Below, piece by piece: positions 1 to 10,885 of a stretch of 64,000 nt of DNA (positions are counted from its first letter, which is position 1; each line of letters starts with the position of its first letter). The DNA is taken from assembly GCA_016490735.1 (NCBI GenBank), contig JAEMWC010000251.1, positions 744,001 through 808,000 of the forward strand. The letters are read 5' to 3'. Origin of the DNA: Pachyseris speciosa (lineage: Eukaryota > Cnidaria > Anthozoa > Scleractinia > Pachyseridae). A model generated the notes under the pieces. That model did not search any database. It saw only the letters and a program-made list of their open reading frames with translations, and had not been told where the DNA came from. Position numbers and translations under genes: made by a program.

Positions 1-1280
1 AAACAAAGTACCTGGAAAACCTACGGACGCATTGACTACGAAATAAAGAAATATCTAACAAGCGATTGATCGATCTTTTAATACTGTTGTCATTTTATTT
101 TCTGGGAGAAATACGCATTGTGCCATCGTTCCAGGGAGAACATTTTTGGTGAACAGCGATAATGATGACCTCGTACTTTCCTTCAAAGATATTTTACATT
201 TGTAAATCGATGAAATTAAGTATTATTTTTCGATCGTTTGACAAATCTAGCATGAGTTACATGTATCGTTCGTTGGTCGCTCAACACGTTGTTAGCTAGC
301 ACTGTCTAAAGATTTGAAATATTTAGCTTTTAAAGAATTATTTTCCCAGGCAAAAGAGCTGAAATTAAATAGTACTTTTCTCTCAGAACTGGAATCCTAC
401 CTAGCTTTTGGTACCGAATGTTAAATGCTTATAGTCAAACCCAACATCAAAATTTTTTTCCTTCGCGGCAACATGCGGACTGCAGAGGAAACGGCTTTGT
501 TTGTGGCGTAAATGTAAATGACTTGATGTTTTTATTATTTTCTAATCGTTATCAACTGAAATAGGTTTAATGGTAACAAGAGAAATAAAACCGTAAAACT
601 TCGGGCAAGTCGTCAAGTGTGTTATTTTTCAAAACATTTCAATTTCTGTGTTTCCGACCTTTTGTAGTGTTATTTTCAACATGTCGATCGATCGGCTTTT
701 CGCAGACACGCAAGAATTTCATAACAGGAAAGTTTCTAACGAATGGTTCATTCTTACAAGTGTATTAGCAAGCCTACTCTGAAATCTATTCAAGAGGAGA
801 GGAGAGAAGGCAAAAATTAAACCGTGAATCTAAGCTCAATCATTATTGTGCTCCTTCGCATCAGTAGACCACAGTATTGACAGTAGTCGACCGCAGGACT
901 CAAAACGAACGTATTTCAAATTGTAAAAGATAGACTATTTAAACGAAAATGGCTTTATATGAGGGTGGGTGCATTGACAAGGAACTTAATTATCACTGTG
1001 AAAGTTCGAGATATAAGGTACGCTAATTTGCAGAATTTCTAAGACGACTGTTTATCGATAAAAGGTTTAATCCCACGCAGCCCACGTAGTGGTTCCACGT
1101 GGTATAAAGTCGACGTTTGGCAAAATAGCTCTTTTTATAACTTAAGAGTTGTTTTCGGCAGTGTCCAAAATAATTTAGGGAACTTTAGGGATGCAGTTGG
1201 CTTTGATTTCTCCATTTTCCAGGCTCCACATCCTCCGCCATTTTGTTGTCATGCCATGTTTTATCTAAATGGTGACTGAG
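1..1280. other. Non-coding stretch, nothing recognised
   Basis: AT-rich sequence with no convincing reading frame on either strand and no recognisable repeat protein or RNA. I see no splice-bounded open frame I would defend. It may be intronic or intergenic. Confidence 0.5.
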
Positions 1281-1284
1281 ATTC

Positions 1285-1465
1285 ACCATGGTAACGGACT
1301 GGATAGCGGCTTATCCTGTGGATAGTTATCCATCGCACTATCCACTATCCTATCTTTGTGCAACGACTTTTTATCCACTGGATAACTACCCGGTGGATAG
1401 CAGTTTTATCCGATGGATAGGCTTATCCAGTGGATAGTTATCCACTCTTTGAACAACCGGGGCCA
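1285..1465. repeat. GGATA/TATCC palindromic MITE-like repeat
   Basis: The stretch is built from alternating TATCCA and TGGATA words, including several copies of the self-complementary TATCCACTGGATA type, so it can fold on itself repeatedly. It ends at a TTGAACAACC motif. It codes for nothing and looks like a short non-autonomous DNA element. Boundaries are approximate because no target-site duplication is clear. Confidence 0.5.
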
Positions 1466-1848
1466 GCTGATCACCTATAGTCCATCAGCTGAGACCCTAA
1501 AATTCGGGCTTATGGCTCACTTAAGGGGAACAGCCGAAACATGTCTAATGTTAATCTTTCTCTATTGAGCATTATATAAATGTATGATAGCAAGGATAGA
1601 ACGGTAGCTTTCACTTCGTAAATCGAATTTTAAATTTGCTCCTCATATCTTCCTTTTGGCCACCATCTTGGATTTTTGAGGAAGGCTTCAAAGTTGCTTG
1701 TATTCTTTTAAAGTGAACGAATTGCATTTCAAAGTCAAATTTAGATCATATTGGAACTACAAACATGATTTTCGTTTATTCTAGTGCTTAAATTATAACT
1801 ACGTGACGTCATTTGCGACGTCACAACGCCTGATTATTGGTCACAATA

Positions 1849-2250
1849 GGGCCGTTTATACGAGAGAAACTAAACCACGGCTTACACTGGCCGCGGCTTA
1901 CATAAGACGCGAGTGGGCCATTTATACGAGTGCGGCCTACATAAGACGCGAAATGCTCGTATAAATGGTTCGCGGCTAAGTTCGCTACAATAACAATAGA
2001 AGCGCATGCTTGAGCAAGCCACGGAGAACGCTTGAGTACATTTATAAGAACACTTTAACGTCCAAGGTAAGCCGCGGCCAAGATAAGCGCAGCCCAAAAT
2101 CCCTAGGCCAGGATAAGCCGCGGCTTGAGCTAGCTGCCGATGGAGTCAGCCGTGAACTTCGATTACGTACCATTTAAACGGGGTGTTCGCGTCTTATGTA
2201 AGAGGCGGCCAGTGTAAGCCGCGGCTTATTTTCTCTCGTATAAACGGCCC
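1849..2250. mobile_element. 402-bp MITE with TA target duplication
   Basis: The element starts GGGCCGTTTATACGAGAG and ends with the exact inverse, and it is flanked on both sides by TA (1847-1848 and 2251-2252). Further inverse-repeated material inside (CCGCGGCTTACA-type words, GTCTTATGTA/TACATAAGAC) makes most of it palindromic. It has no coding capacity. TA duplications and terminal inverse repeats fit a Tc1/mariner-type non-autonomous element; the superfamily assignment is inference. It is nested in the left arm of the larger transposon. Confidence 0.75.
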
Positions 2251-2486
2251 TAATATCACTATTACATGACCAGTTTGCAATTATAATCATTGAAAAAAAA
2301 AATAGTGGGTTTTTCAAAATTATTTTCGAAAAGAGAGCAAGTACATAAATATATGTATACATTGCAAGTGCGTTGAATAAAGCCCCCTCAAAAACAACTG
2401 CCTGTTTCCTTCCCAAACACGTGGTCGTACAAACATTCAATAGGTTTTCACCCCGGCGCGAATGTGTTTCCTCTGCACAATGATCA

Positions 2487-3453
2487 ATGGCGGACGAATG
2501 CATTGTATGCGGCTGTTCGGATTCAAAGCTAGCCCAGTGCAGAGATATTTCTTCATGGACAATCTTATATCGTGCTGCCGTGATCAGGAATCACAAATTT
2601 TGGAGGCTTCGACCGAAAGCGAATTCCCTGAAAATCCCATCAAATATCATCGCAACTGCAGAGTGGAACAAGCTGCTCAGTGTGACCGCAAACAAGCCTG
2701 AGATTGTCAAATTGCTCGTGTCACAGTGGAAGACAGAAGCATTCAGAGGCAGGCTCGGCAACCGGATCATGTACGTGACATCCGAAGATCAGTGCTGGCA
2801 ACTAAACCGGCGTAGCCACATGTGAACCTGTTTCTGGGCTAGAGTGTGATCACGGAGAGGCTGATACGCGTATGGTTCTCCATGCTCGACACGCTGGAGG
2901 CACGTGCGTCATCCACTCTGATGCCAATGATGTGCTTGTCCTACTGCTTGCTCATAGCCGAAACCTTGGAAGGTGTTACATGAAGAAGGGAAGAGGCGCA
3001 AAGTCCAGAATAGATCTTTCCAAAGTTGTCAACAGCTTGGAGAAGCAACTCGACCCAAACGTTGACAAGCATTGCTTCATGAAAGCCCTAATCGGTGTGC
3101 ACGCGATGACAGGCTGTGATACCATCTCTGCATTCTCTGGTAAAGGGAAGTGGAAAGTAGTCCAGCTTCTCCAACGCAATGAAAGGTACGTCCGAGCTAT
3201 GGCGAATATCGGGGAGAATTGGACAGTATCGGAGGAGACATTTAAAGATACGGAGGCACTCGTGTGTCAGCTGTATGGAAAGAAGTGCCAGAGTGTGGAT
3301 GAGCTGCGCTATGAGATCCACTGCGCCAGAGGCGGGAAAGTCGAGCCAGAGGCTCTGCCGCTTTGCAAGTCATCTCTACGACTTCACGTTAGAAGAGCAA
3401 ATTATCAAGCAGCAATCTGGAGAAGAGCCATCATTCCTCTATGTCTAACGTAG
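2487..3453 (+). pseudogene. Decayed transposon-borne protein with PIN/FEN-like acidic motifs
   Basis: The 3' part (2872-3453, 193 residues) is one open frame. It contains HSDANDVLVLLLAHS and VHAMTGCDTISAFSGKGK, and codons just upstream in the same frame give an EADTR motif. This series of acidic motifs (E-x-D, D-x-D, G-C-D-T) recurs in a large family of uncharacterised invertebrate proteins and resembles the metal-binding acidic residues of PIN/FEN-type nucleases; that fold assignment is inference. The 5' part (2487-2825) keeps a C-x-x-C pair and, in another frame, an IKYHRNC motif typical of the family N-terminus. The frame therefore changes and stops intervene, so the gene is broken. It lies between the inverted ends of the transposon and may be its cargo or a diverged protein of the element. 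Confidence 0.5.
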
Positions 3454-4529
3454 TGGAATTTGTGTGGCTTGGATCCAAACCGGCTCCAGAAGAGGTCCTA
3501 GAACTACTCTCTTAAACGTGCAAGAAAGCATGCACGATCGAGAACTGCTGCTACTTGAAGGCGGGTCTGAAGTGCACTGACATGTGTAGTATCCAGTGTG
3601 AGAATATGGCAACTGATGATGGCGTTCTATATGAGAGTGGGGATAGTGACTCTGAAGATGCAGAGGATTGATAAGAGTAAGGACGTTTACAGGTCTAGGT
3701 TACTTGAAATGACGAACAGAGAGATAGTTATTACCTTTTGTTGTGTCTATCTTAAGGTTCGATATAGTAAGATCCCTCTTGACGGGACGCACGTTGTATA
3801 ACGCTTTTTGCAACTCGTGCGTAGGAATGTTTTCTATTTTCAGCGACGTTATTCAGGACGCAAAAGTAGTACATGATGTGAACGTATGTTACGTTATACA
3901 TGTAGATCCCATATGTAAGTGACAGCAGTGGAAAAGGACGTTATACGATAGTGGTGCTTCTGTACTCAAACGAGCTCTAGATTGAATTGTGGACCTGGTT
4001 ATCTAATCTGATTTGTGGTTATTAATTCATGGCCTAGTATGCCTAACTAAATATAGGATAAGACGTTAGCAATAGTTTTAAGTGCGTTTTTCTAGCATTA
4101 TGATATAGAGTGCCTTAATGGTAATTTAGTTATTTCAGGGCATTAAGATAGCGGTTAAATACACAAGCTAGAAAACAAAATGGCGGTCACTGTGATGTCA
4201 TTTATGATGTCACCATAGCTCGAATAACCATAAACAATGCTGAAATTACATTTCAAATACGTATTATTCCAAATATACTTCTAGGCAAAAAATCGTGTGC
4301 ATTTCAGAAAGAATAACATTTTTTAAAGTGTTTTTTAGAAATCCAAGATGGCGACCAAAAGCATGGTATGGGAGGCAAATTTAAAATTCGATTTACAAAG
4401 TGAAAGCTACCGTTCTATCCTTGCTATCATACATTTTTATGATGCTGAATAGTTACAGATTAAGATTATACAAGTTTTGTTTGTTCCCCTTAAGTGAGCC
4501 ATACAACCCCCCTAGCTGATGGACTACTA

Positions 4530-6300
4530 GTTTACAGCGGCTTAGACAGCGACTTTTTACAGCTGTTAAAACAAGGTTTCCGCTGCCCAGTATCAAGTGA
4601 CCATATCGCGGGCTCAAGTTTAGAGATCACCGAGGTCAGCTGTTTTTTTAAGTTGACCGCTGACCAGGTAATGGTTTTCGATTGGATCGCAGGCTCAAGT
4701 CGGTCTAACTTAACCAAAACGAGACCCCTAAGCCAAAACGAGGCTTCATTTTTCGCGCGGTTTCTGCAGCTCGAGATTTGACATTCAGCTGGTTTCTTCA
4801 TTTTGAGCAAAACAACTTCGAAATTCTGTCTTTTAATTCGCGTAAAAGGCATAAAAATCAAGAACTACTTAAAAGATACTCCGGAGGGTGAATTTTCAAC
4901 TGATAAAATGGAAGAGGAAAAGATTTTTCTCAGGAAATTCACTTGTATGGCGCCCGGATTGTGTGGTTGAAAAACAAAATGAATTAACGCTTCAAGAGCT
5001 TGTTCATTTTACCGCGGCATCTTGCAGCTCACTAAGAAAGTTCACCGACATTAATGGCAGGAACGAGTAGCTCAAACTTGGTGTGGAAGAAGTTCTTTCT
5101 TTGGACAAACCGTTTGCTATTTTTGTAGATGCGTATTTTTACTTTAGAAGATCGATGCGTATTTTCAAGTGGTTGAAAGCTCGACAACACAGGTAACTTA
5201 AATAAATTGAACCTTAGCATTTGGTTTAGTCGTTTTTACTTTTGTTCAGGAAGGAAACTCTAATATCTACTCGTTTTGGACACAAAGAAGTAGCTAGTCG
5301 AATTGTTTGTTTGCTGTTTTGCTCACAAGTGAACTAGTGTTTTCCTCCGCTTGGCTGACTGTACATGTTATTCGACGTCTGTGTTTCAATAGTGTTAAGA
5401 ACTTAAAGAAACGTTGCCCTTATGTTATTGACTCGTAATCGCAATGAGTCTTCGTAAAGCATCACTTATGTTTTGCGCGACGAGGGCAATTTCAGCAAAT
5501 TTCTGAAAACACAAGTGATATTCACAGGCAAGTAAAAACTAACGATATAATGTTCCGACGTTAGTTTTTACTTGCCTGTGTATTTCTAAAGCGTTATTAA
5601 TTACAAGTGATATTAATCCTTAATTTTACTCGGCCCCATGCGATTACCTATCCAAACTATCAGGATTGTTTTCCTTTTTCTCTTTTCTACGACATTTAAG
5701 CTTATGTCTAAGCTTAACTTACTACGAAATATGTTTGTTAAGCCCCGGCTAAAAGATCAAACATTTTCATCCGGCCAACATCGTGTTCGTCACACATAAC
5801 GGTGGCTAAACGCATAACAATGTTTGACCAAACACCGAACCAAGAGAGTCCAAAAAATGATTTTTGCGTATAATCGCTGAAAGTTTCGATGTTATGTGGT
5901 TCATTTGGTTGCTTTTTTACCGTTTGTGCGCAATTTGTTTGTTGGAGTAGCTAAACGATCAAAAATTTGTTCGTAATGCGAAATTTTGGATGAACATGTT
6001 TGATCTGGCCATGGAAAGCCACTTGTTTAATGCACTATTGAGAGAGGTGGCTCAACCTTCAAACATGCTTGTCCAACGATGTTGCATGAAAATATTTGAT
6101 CGTTCTTTGATTGCTAAACTTGTTTTGGAACAAACACACGCGTCGACTGTATTGTTTTCTTGTAATGTTTTGAGGTTTTTAAACCGCAGTCAATTCCTGT
6201 TGACTGCTCTAAACATAAAATATTGGCACAAGGAAAGCTATGCGGTGTTGCTCAATACCAGTAAAAATAATAATAATCGTAGAGCTCCGCTTTTAGGCTT
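4530..6300. repeat. Duplicated non-coding block (partner 39520-41650)
   Basis: Long stretches match 39520-41650 in the same orientation, for example the region around ACAAGGTTTCCGCTG, the block at GACCGCTGACCAGGTA, and the shared end GGCTTGGCTAAATCTATATA. Neither copy has a coherent reading frame, so this is probably a repeat or an old segmental duplication. The partner is interrupted at its 3' end by a LINE; this copy runs on into the ShKT-containing segment at about 6310. Confidence 0.7.
5523..5602. mobile_element. 80-bp hairpin insertion with 12-bp target duplication
   Basis: The 12-mer ACAAGTGATATT occurs at 5511-5522 and again at 5603-5614. The related copy near 40850 lacks the intervening 80 bp and has the 12-mer once (with one change). 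The inserted piece begins with a perfect 22-bp inverted repeat (5523-5544 with 5559-5580, 14-nt loop) followed by 22 AT-rich bases. The empty site makes the insertion call strong; the mechanism is unknown. Confidence 0.75.
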
Positions 6301-6685
6301 GGCTAAATCTATATATTATGGTTACATAATAACTCGCTCCTTTCGCAGCAAAAGTGCAATGGCTTGGTATTTCATTGGTGTGTATATAATAAATAGAGCA
6401 TGGTCGCTTCGAAAAACGAAATTTCTCTTCTCGTGTTGAAAATATTTCATTCTTTCGCTGCGCTCACTCGTGATATATTTTTGAACACGCGAAGAGAAAT
6501 TTCGTATCTCCGTCCGGCTATAAAATATCCTCTATTTGTTTTACAGCAACACCCTCACTTGAGCAATCAAACTGGCAGACTATTGAAATTTCTAGGTTGG
6601 AGATATTAAATTATAGTGGAAAACAGGATTCAGAGAAACCTAATGTTGATCACTTTCCTTTCGTTTTTCTTGTTATGTAATTTAG

Positions 6686-6793
6686 ATTGCAAGGACACAT
6701 GGACGGGATTCTTGTGCAAGCTTTACAAAGTGTTTTTCAAGTGCAGGACGTTCAAAGCCCGACGTTACTGTAAAAAGACCTGCAATTTGTGCT
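6686..6793 (+). CDS. ShKT-domain exon (copy A)
   Basis: A 108-nt exon bounded by a TTTAG acceptor and a GTAAGT donor, phase 1 at both ends. It encodes a 36-residue cysteine-rich module beginning DCKDTW and ending KKTCNLC, with six cysteines in the spacing of ShKT domains. ShKT is an extracellular disulfide-stabilised fold found in secreted cnidarian proteases and other proteins as well as in channel-blocking peptides; here the neighbouring copies place it downstream of a trypsin domain, so a protease accessory domain is likelier than a toxin. No protease exons lie upstream in this copy, so it is probably an orphan fragment. Confidence 0.7.
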
Positions 6794-7276
6794 GTAAGTT
6801 TCATTTAAGACCATTTTCATATTGTTAACCAATCTATGCATTTGTCAGATTCTTCCCAAAACAATTTTCAAAAGAACTGGAAATAAATATCTTAAGTTCG
6901 CGAACAGACAAAATAACTCTTTCTAGGAACGTCACCTCCTGTGTCTCTGTTTTCGGTCTTGACGGTATTTTTTAATTGAAATCTGCCCTCACATGTAGCC
7001 ATCAAAAGGCATCACATTCTTCCCTAAACTATTTCCTAAAGAATGTTGCTCCAGTGACAATAAATACCTTATTATTAGTTAAAAATCTTGTAGCAAATAG
7101 TTATCTTTCCTCACATGTCTGATTTATACTCATTATTACATGTACCATACTTTATATTTTGTTAACTCAGTCTATGTATTTAGTTAATTACGTGGGATGC
7201 GTACGCAGACCACGTAGACATTTCGGGCCGGTTTCGTCGTCATCGTAGTCTCATATGGTAATTAGCCACGTGCTTT

Positions 7277-7330
7277 TGCTTGTCACTGAGGTTAAGCCCT
7301 GTTGGCTGGGGTTACAACTCGGATGGGTGA
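7277..7330 (+). repeat. 5S rRNA-derived SINE-like fragment
   Basis: The words GAGGTTAAGCC and ACTCGGATGGGTGACC occur in the order and spacing of the 3' half of 5S rRNA (internal promoter and downstream helix). The 5' half is not recognisable, and a T-rich run follows. This suggests a SINE3-type (5S-derived) retroposon relic rather than a functional 5S gene. Similarity was judged by eye. Confidence 0.5.
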
Positions 7331-8670
7331 CCTTCTGTGAAATCGGTGTCGTTGGCTTTTTTTCTGGTCGTCTTTTTTCGAATTTTACCACATTTTGACG
7401 TCATCTGTGGTCTATTACTGAACAGACGCACGGCAACATGGAAAAAGGCATGGAAATCCTTGCCAGGACAGTTCAGATCTGGTTCCTGTGAGAAATTTAC
7501 AGTGCATTGAATGTGTATTCCCAGGGGATACCAAAACCCCAAGTATATGATAGCGCTTTTCATCGTGTTGATTGAAAATTATAAGGATAATTCGTGTATC
7601 GATACTACAATCGAAGGCTATGAAAGCACAGGGAGCAGAGGACTCCTATCGCTCGAAGGGCGACGGCCATTGTCACTGATAGGCTTTCAACAGTAGCGTG
7701 ACACGATCGCTTGTATGTGGTTTGATCACGTACGGTGATTCAAATTCGCGCTGCAATTGTACGGTGAATTTAACTGGAAATACGGTCAAATAGGACTCCT
7801 CTGCTCCCTGTGTCCGAACGGCGGAAACTAATGTTCCGTCCGTCAAATAGTGCATACCACGTTAACGCCAACAGGCGTCTTGTTTGCACTTACCCTCATT
7901 GTATTTTACTTTCGATCCTGGCCTTACTGTTACTTTATTTTTACTCTGAGGGATCCCAATGTCTATAAGCCTCATGGTTTCCTCTCGAGCTTCCTCGCTA
8001 CTTTCATTTACTTTGTGTAACTGTTTTGTTTTATCGTTATTTGTATTTTGTGGTAAAATAAGTAAACATAAACATAAATGTTTTCGAAGAGGCAAAAATT
8101 AAGCCTGTCTAGGAAAGGCACGTCCCGCGCCTAGGTTCTCGCTCTTGACGGCATTAGCCGGCCAAAAGAGCCGCTTCATACATGTTACATTATTGGCGGA
8201 GTACCATTGCCGATTATGCACATGTCATCGGTTTCCCCGTGGTGTCCACCCCAGGGCCAAAAAGGGAGATATGTGGGGGAACACAAAGAAATGGATGGGA
8301 TTCTTTGCCCGAGGGTAGGGGAAAAAACGACATTGTCTTACGATCAAAGATTAAGGGGTTGGGGAAATCATGAGTTTGTAAAGGATGTCAGGGGGATTTT
8401 CTGCTGAGACACACCGCACCCAGGGGACTTTGTCATGCAAGATTCCCCGTCTCCCCGGGGAAATTCCTCAAGTTTGCTTGACTGATATTAAAATCCCCCT
8501 GGTTAGCCTGGGGATCGACCCTACGGGGAAGCCGATGACATGTGCATTACATGTGGATATACGACATACAGTAGGTTAAAGACAGAGTTTTGCATAGAGA
8601 TCCTCGAATTGGCGACAATGATATTTCCTAATGGAATTTACGTGATGTGTTCCTTATTTCTCTTTTTCAG

Positions 8671-8729
8671 AAACAGCGAAGCAAAGTTTTGACTTCAGTG
8701 ACATGAAGATGGACCAGATAACTAGATAA
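8671..8729 (+). CDS. Terminal exon of protease/ShKT gene (copy A)
   Basis: A TCTTTTTCAG acceptor opens a short exon that, read with one carried-over base, encodes an acidic tail containing AKQSFDFSDMKMD and stops at TAA 8727-8729. The same exon occurs at 20268 (+), 44077 (+) and 46997 (-), with the peptide more conserved than the surrounding sequence. If joined to the ShKT exon upstream, whose last base is T, the junction itself would read TAA, so the tail would be used only when that exon is skipped. Confidence 0.55.
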
Positions 8730-8776
8730 TGGAGTAGATAATTGTAAAAGCAGATAATAAGATAACTGAGGGATAA

Positions 8777-8782
8777 AATAAA
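8777..8782 (+). promoter_or_regulatory. Polyadenylation signal AATAAA
   Basis: A canonical AATAAA lies 48 bp after the terminal-exon stop codon. The copy-B equivalent has lost the last base of the hexamer through a deletion. Confidence 0.5.
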
Positions 8783-8977
8783 AGTTAATAGTAGAGACCA
8801 ATGCTCGAGTGTTTCATTTTAAGCCACTTAAGAGTCACAGACTAAGCACCAGGCCCTTTGGATGTGACAACATCATATCTGATGGTCTGTTTAGTCCTCC
8901 TTCTCCTCTCCTTTTTCCTGTCTGAAAACGAGACCCACGAAGCAAGGTTGGGGCGTCTGCCATTGTTTGCCTAACTC

Positions 8978-9300
8978 ACCATCACCATCACCATCATCAT
9001 CGTGATCACATCACCATCATCGTCGCCGTCATCTCCACATGATCATCATCAACATCAACATCAACATCACAATCACCATCACCACCATTGTCATCATCAC
9101 AACCACGTCACCACCACCACCATCATCACCATGACCACCACCATCACCATCACCACCACCATCATCATTATCATCACCACCACCATCACCACCACCATCA
9201 CCATCACCATCACCAGCACCAGCACCAGCACCAGCACCGGCACCAGCACCAGCACCAGCACCAGCACCATCAACATTACCACCATCATCATCATCGTCAC
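8978..9300. repeat. CAY/CAGCAC microsatellite (copy A)
   Basis: A run of CAC and CAT triplets with a CAGCAC-rich subsection near 9215-9270. All six frames are open only because of the repeat; the poly-His, poly-Thr/Ile and poly-Ser/Pro products are not genes. The orthologous tract in copy B is more than twice as long. Confidence 0.9.
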
Positions 9301-9784
9301 GTCATGGTAATGAATGACATAAATTCATTACATCAACGTGACAACGTTTCGGCTGATATGGGCGTCATCTAGATTCCATAGCTCAAAAGGAGGCTGGAAG
9401 TCATGTGAGGCTTACATAATGTACTTAGTGTTCATAGTGTTGTAAAGAAGCAATGAAAACGTACTTGTTCAAGAAAGCAATTGCTTGTTACAGCTACAGA
9501 CTCTACTGGCATGATCGCCCAATAACTTAAGTTTTTTAGTTTTTTATTTTTTCCAGATTTAGTTATAATTTATATTTCACGATAGTTTTAATGTATTCAG
9601 ATATATGTATATCACACATTTTAGGATTTTAAGTAGTTAAGAATTAAGAATTAAGAATTAAGAATTAAATTTTTTCAGGCTTTATTTTCACAACTGCTTA
9701 AGTATTGGTCATAACTTCGATGATCATTCACATATTCATTCGTTAATCCGCAATTCAAACATATTATTTTCATATACTCATTCT

Positions 9785-9965
9785 CATATCATCATCATCA
9801 TCATCATCATCATCATCGCCGTCGTCGTCGTCGTCGTCATCATCACCATCATCATCATCATCATCATCATCATCGTCGTCGTCGTCATCATCATCATCAT
9901 CATCATCGTCGTCGTCGTCCTTGTCGTCGTCGTCGTCGTCATCATCATCATCATCATCATCATCA
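9785..9965. repeat. CAT/CGT triplet microsatellite
   Basis: Alternating blocks of ATC and GTC triplets form block-wise interruptions (CAT runs, then CGT runs). The copy-B site near 21685-21718 has only a short CAT run, so the expansion is specific to copy A. Confidence 0.9.
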
Positions 9966-10309
9966 TTCCAGAACTGGCGAAATTGAAAAAGGAACCGTTT
10001 TTAATAAGCGGATCACTGAAAAAAAAAGAGCCCCACTCAAACAGAGAATAGTTTTGGGGGCTTAGGACTGATCTCTATAGTGGTTAGGGTTAGGCAGTGG
10101 CTTGAAAACAATAAGCTTTCTGTTATTGTTGTAGTAACACTCTCTGTTAACAATCACTACATTATATAAACCTAACAAGGCGTCCAACCTCCTTCTGAAC
10201 TATGGATTCTAGAATCTACCTCGGATAAGCATGCGTATAACTCTCCACTTCACGTGGCGTTTGTCTTGGCTTACTTCAGCTCAATTTACAGAGAAAGTAT
10301 CTCAGTATC

Positions 10310-10800
10310 ATCATAACATATTACCAGACACTAATCTATCCTTATCTAACTTACGGGCTTGCTTCCTGGGGTCAGTCATCGAAGACTTGTCTTAATAAAA
10401 TTTTAATTCTGCGGAAAGGAGCGCTTAGTGTGATTTACTTTGCCGACAGACGTGTTCACGCAATTCCCTTTTTTTTTTGCCGATGCAAATGTTCTAACAT
10501 TATCGTTTCTCTACTATGAGTTGGTCTCCAGCTTAGTAATAACGCTCCCTCAAACATCTCGAAACTATTTCATAAAAGTTCCAATATCCATTTATACAAC
10601 ATGCGATCATCCACTTCCGGCATATTCTTCGTCCAAAGCAGTAGATTAGAAATACAAAAACGCTCTTTTTCGCGATTTGGCGTAACACTTTGGAATGATA
10701 TACCACGCTGTGTAAGAGACCTACCTAAGAGAACATTCAAAAGAAAAATTAACCAGCTTCTCTTTTACATTTTGGAAAATAAAAACGATTATATTCAAAC
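10310..10800 (+). pseudogene. LINE reverse-transcriptase C-terminal relic (copy A)
   Basis: Conceptual translation in changing frames gives segments such as LIYPYLTYGLASWGQ and, at 10601-10800, RFGVTLWNDIP. These are typical of the tail after the reverse-transcriptase domain in CR1/jockey-group LINEs. No catalytic motif remains. It is present in copy B as well (22080-22860), so it was inserted before the duplication. Confidence 0.65.
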
Positions 10801-10834
10801 GCCTATAATATTATTCACCGAACCGGAGGTGAAT

Positions 10835-10885
10835 AGTGGTGGATATTTACCGAGCCGCGAAGCGGCGACTTAAATATCCACCACT
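10835..10885. repeat. GC-looped hairpin element
   Basis: A 15-bp inverted repeat (10835-10849 and 10871-10885, AGTGGTGGATATTTA type) encloses a nested GC-rich stem CCGC-GAA-GCGG. Outside it are further inverse GGTGAATA/TATTCACC words. In copy B a LINE has inserted right at the base of the right arm. It is likely a MITE. Confidence 0.7.

Larger units (their letters stand above)
1480..4510. mobile_element. DNA transposon with long terminal inverted repeats
   Basis: Sequence from about 1480 to 1835 is repeated in inverse orientation at about 4190-4510. Shared words include GGCTCACTTAAGGGGAAC, a block around GATAGCAAGGATAGAACGGTAGC, and a conserved CATCTTGGATTT region; more distal parts keep a GTGACGTCATT-like core. 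The arms are diverged, roughly 340 bp each. Between them lies a broken gene at 2487-3453 and, inside the left arm region, a separate MITE at 1849-2250. The interval 3454-4170 has only short unconvincing frames. The superfamily is not identified because the gene product is not a recognised transposase and the exact ends are unclear. Confidence 0.65.

Noticed and set aside
1882..2503. Minus-strand open frames of 71 and 109 codons
   Set aside because: They are the reverse readings of the palindromic MITE at 1849-2250 and its flank.
4494..5220. Small open frames of 60-110 codons on both strands
   Set aside because: They overlap each other, are not conserved in the duplicated block at 39.5-41.6 kb and match no motif I know.
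5990..6828. Open frames of 70-149 codons upstream of and across the ShKT exon
   Set aside because: They read through a clear splice acceptor and donor; only the 108-nt exon is conserved between copies.
7277..7330. Functional 5S rRNA gene
   Set aside because: Only the 3' half is recognisable and it diverges; a retroposed or SINE3-type fragment is likelier.
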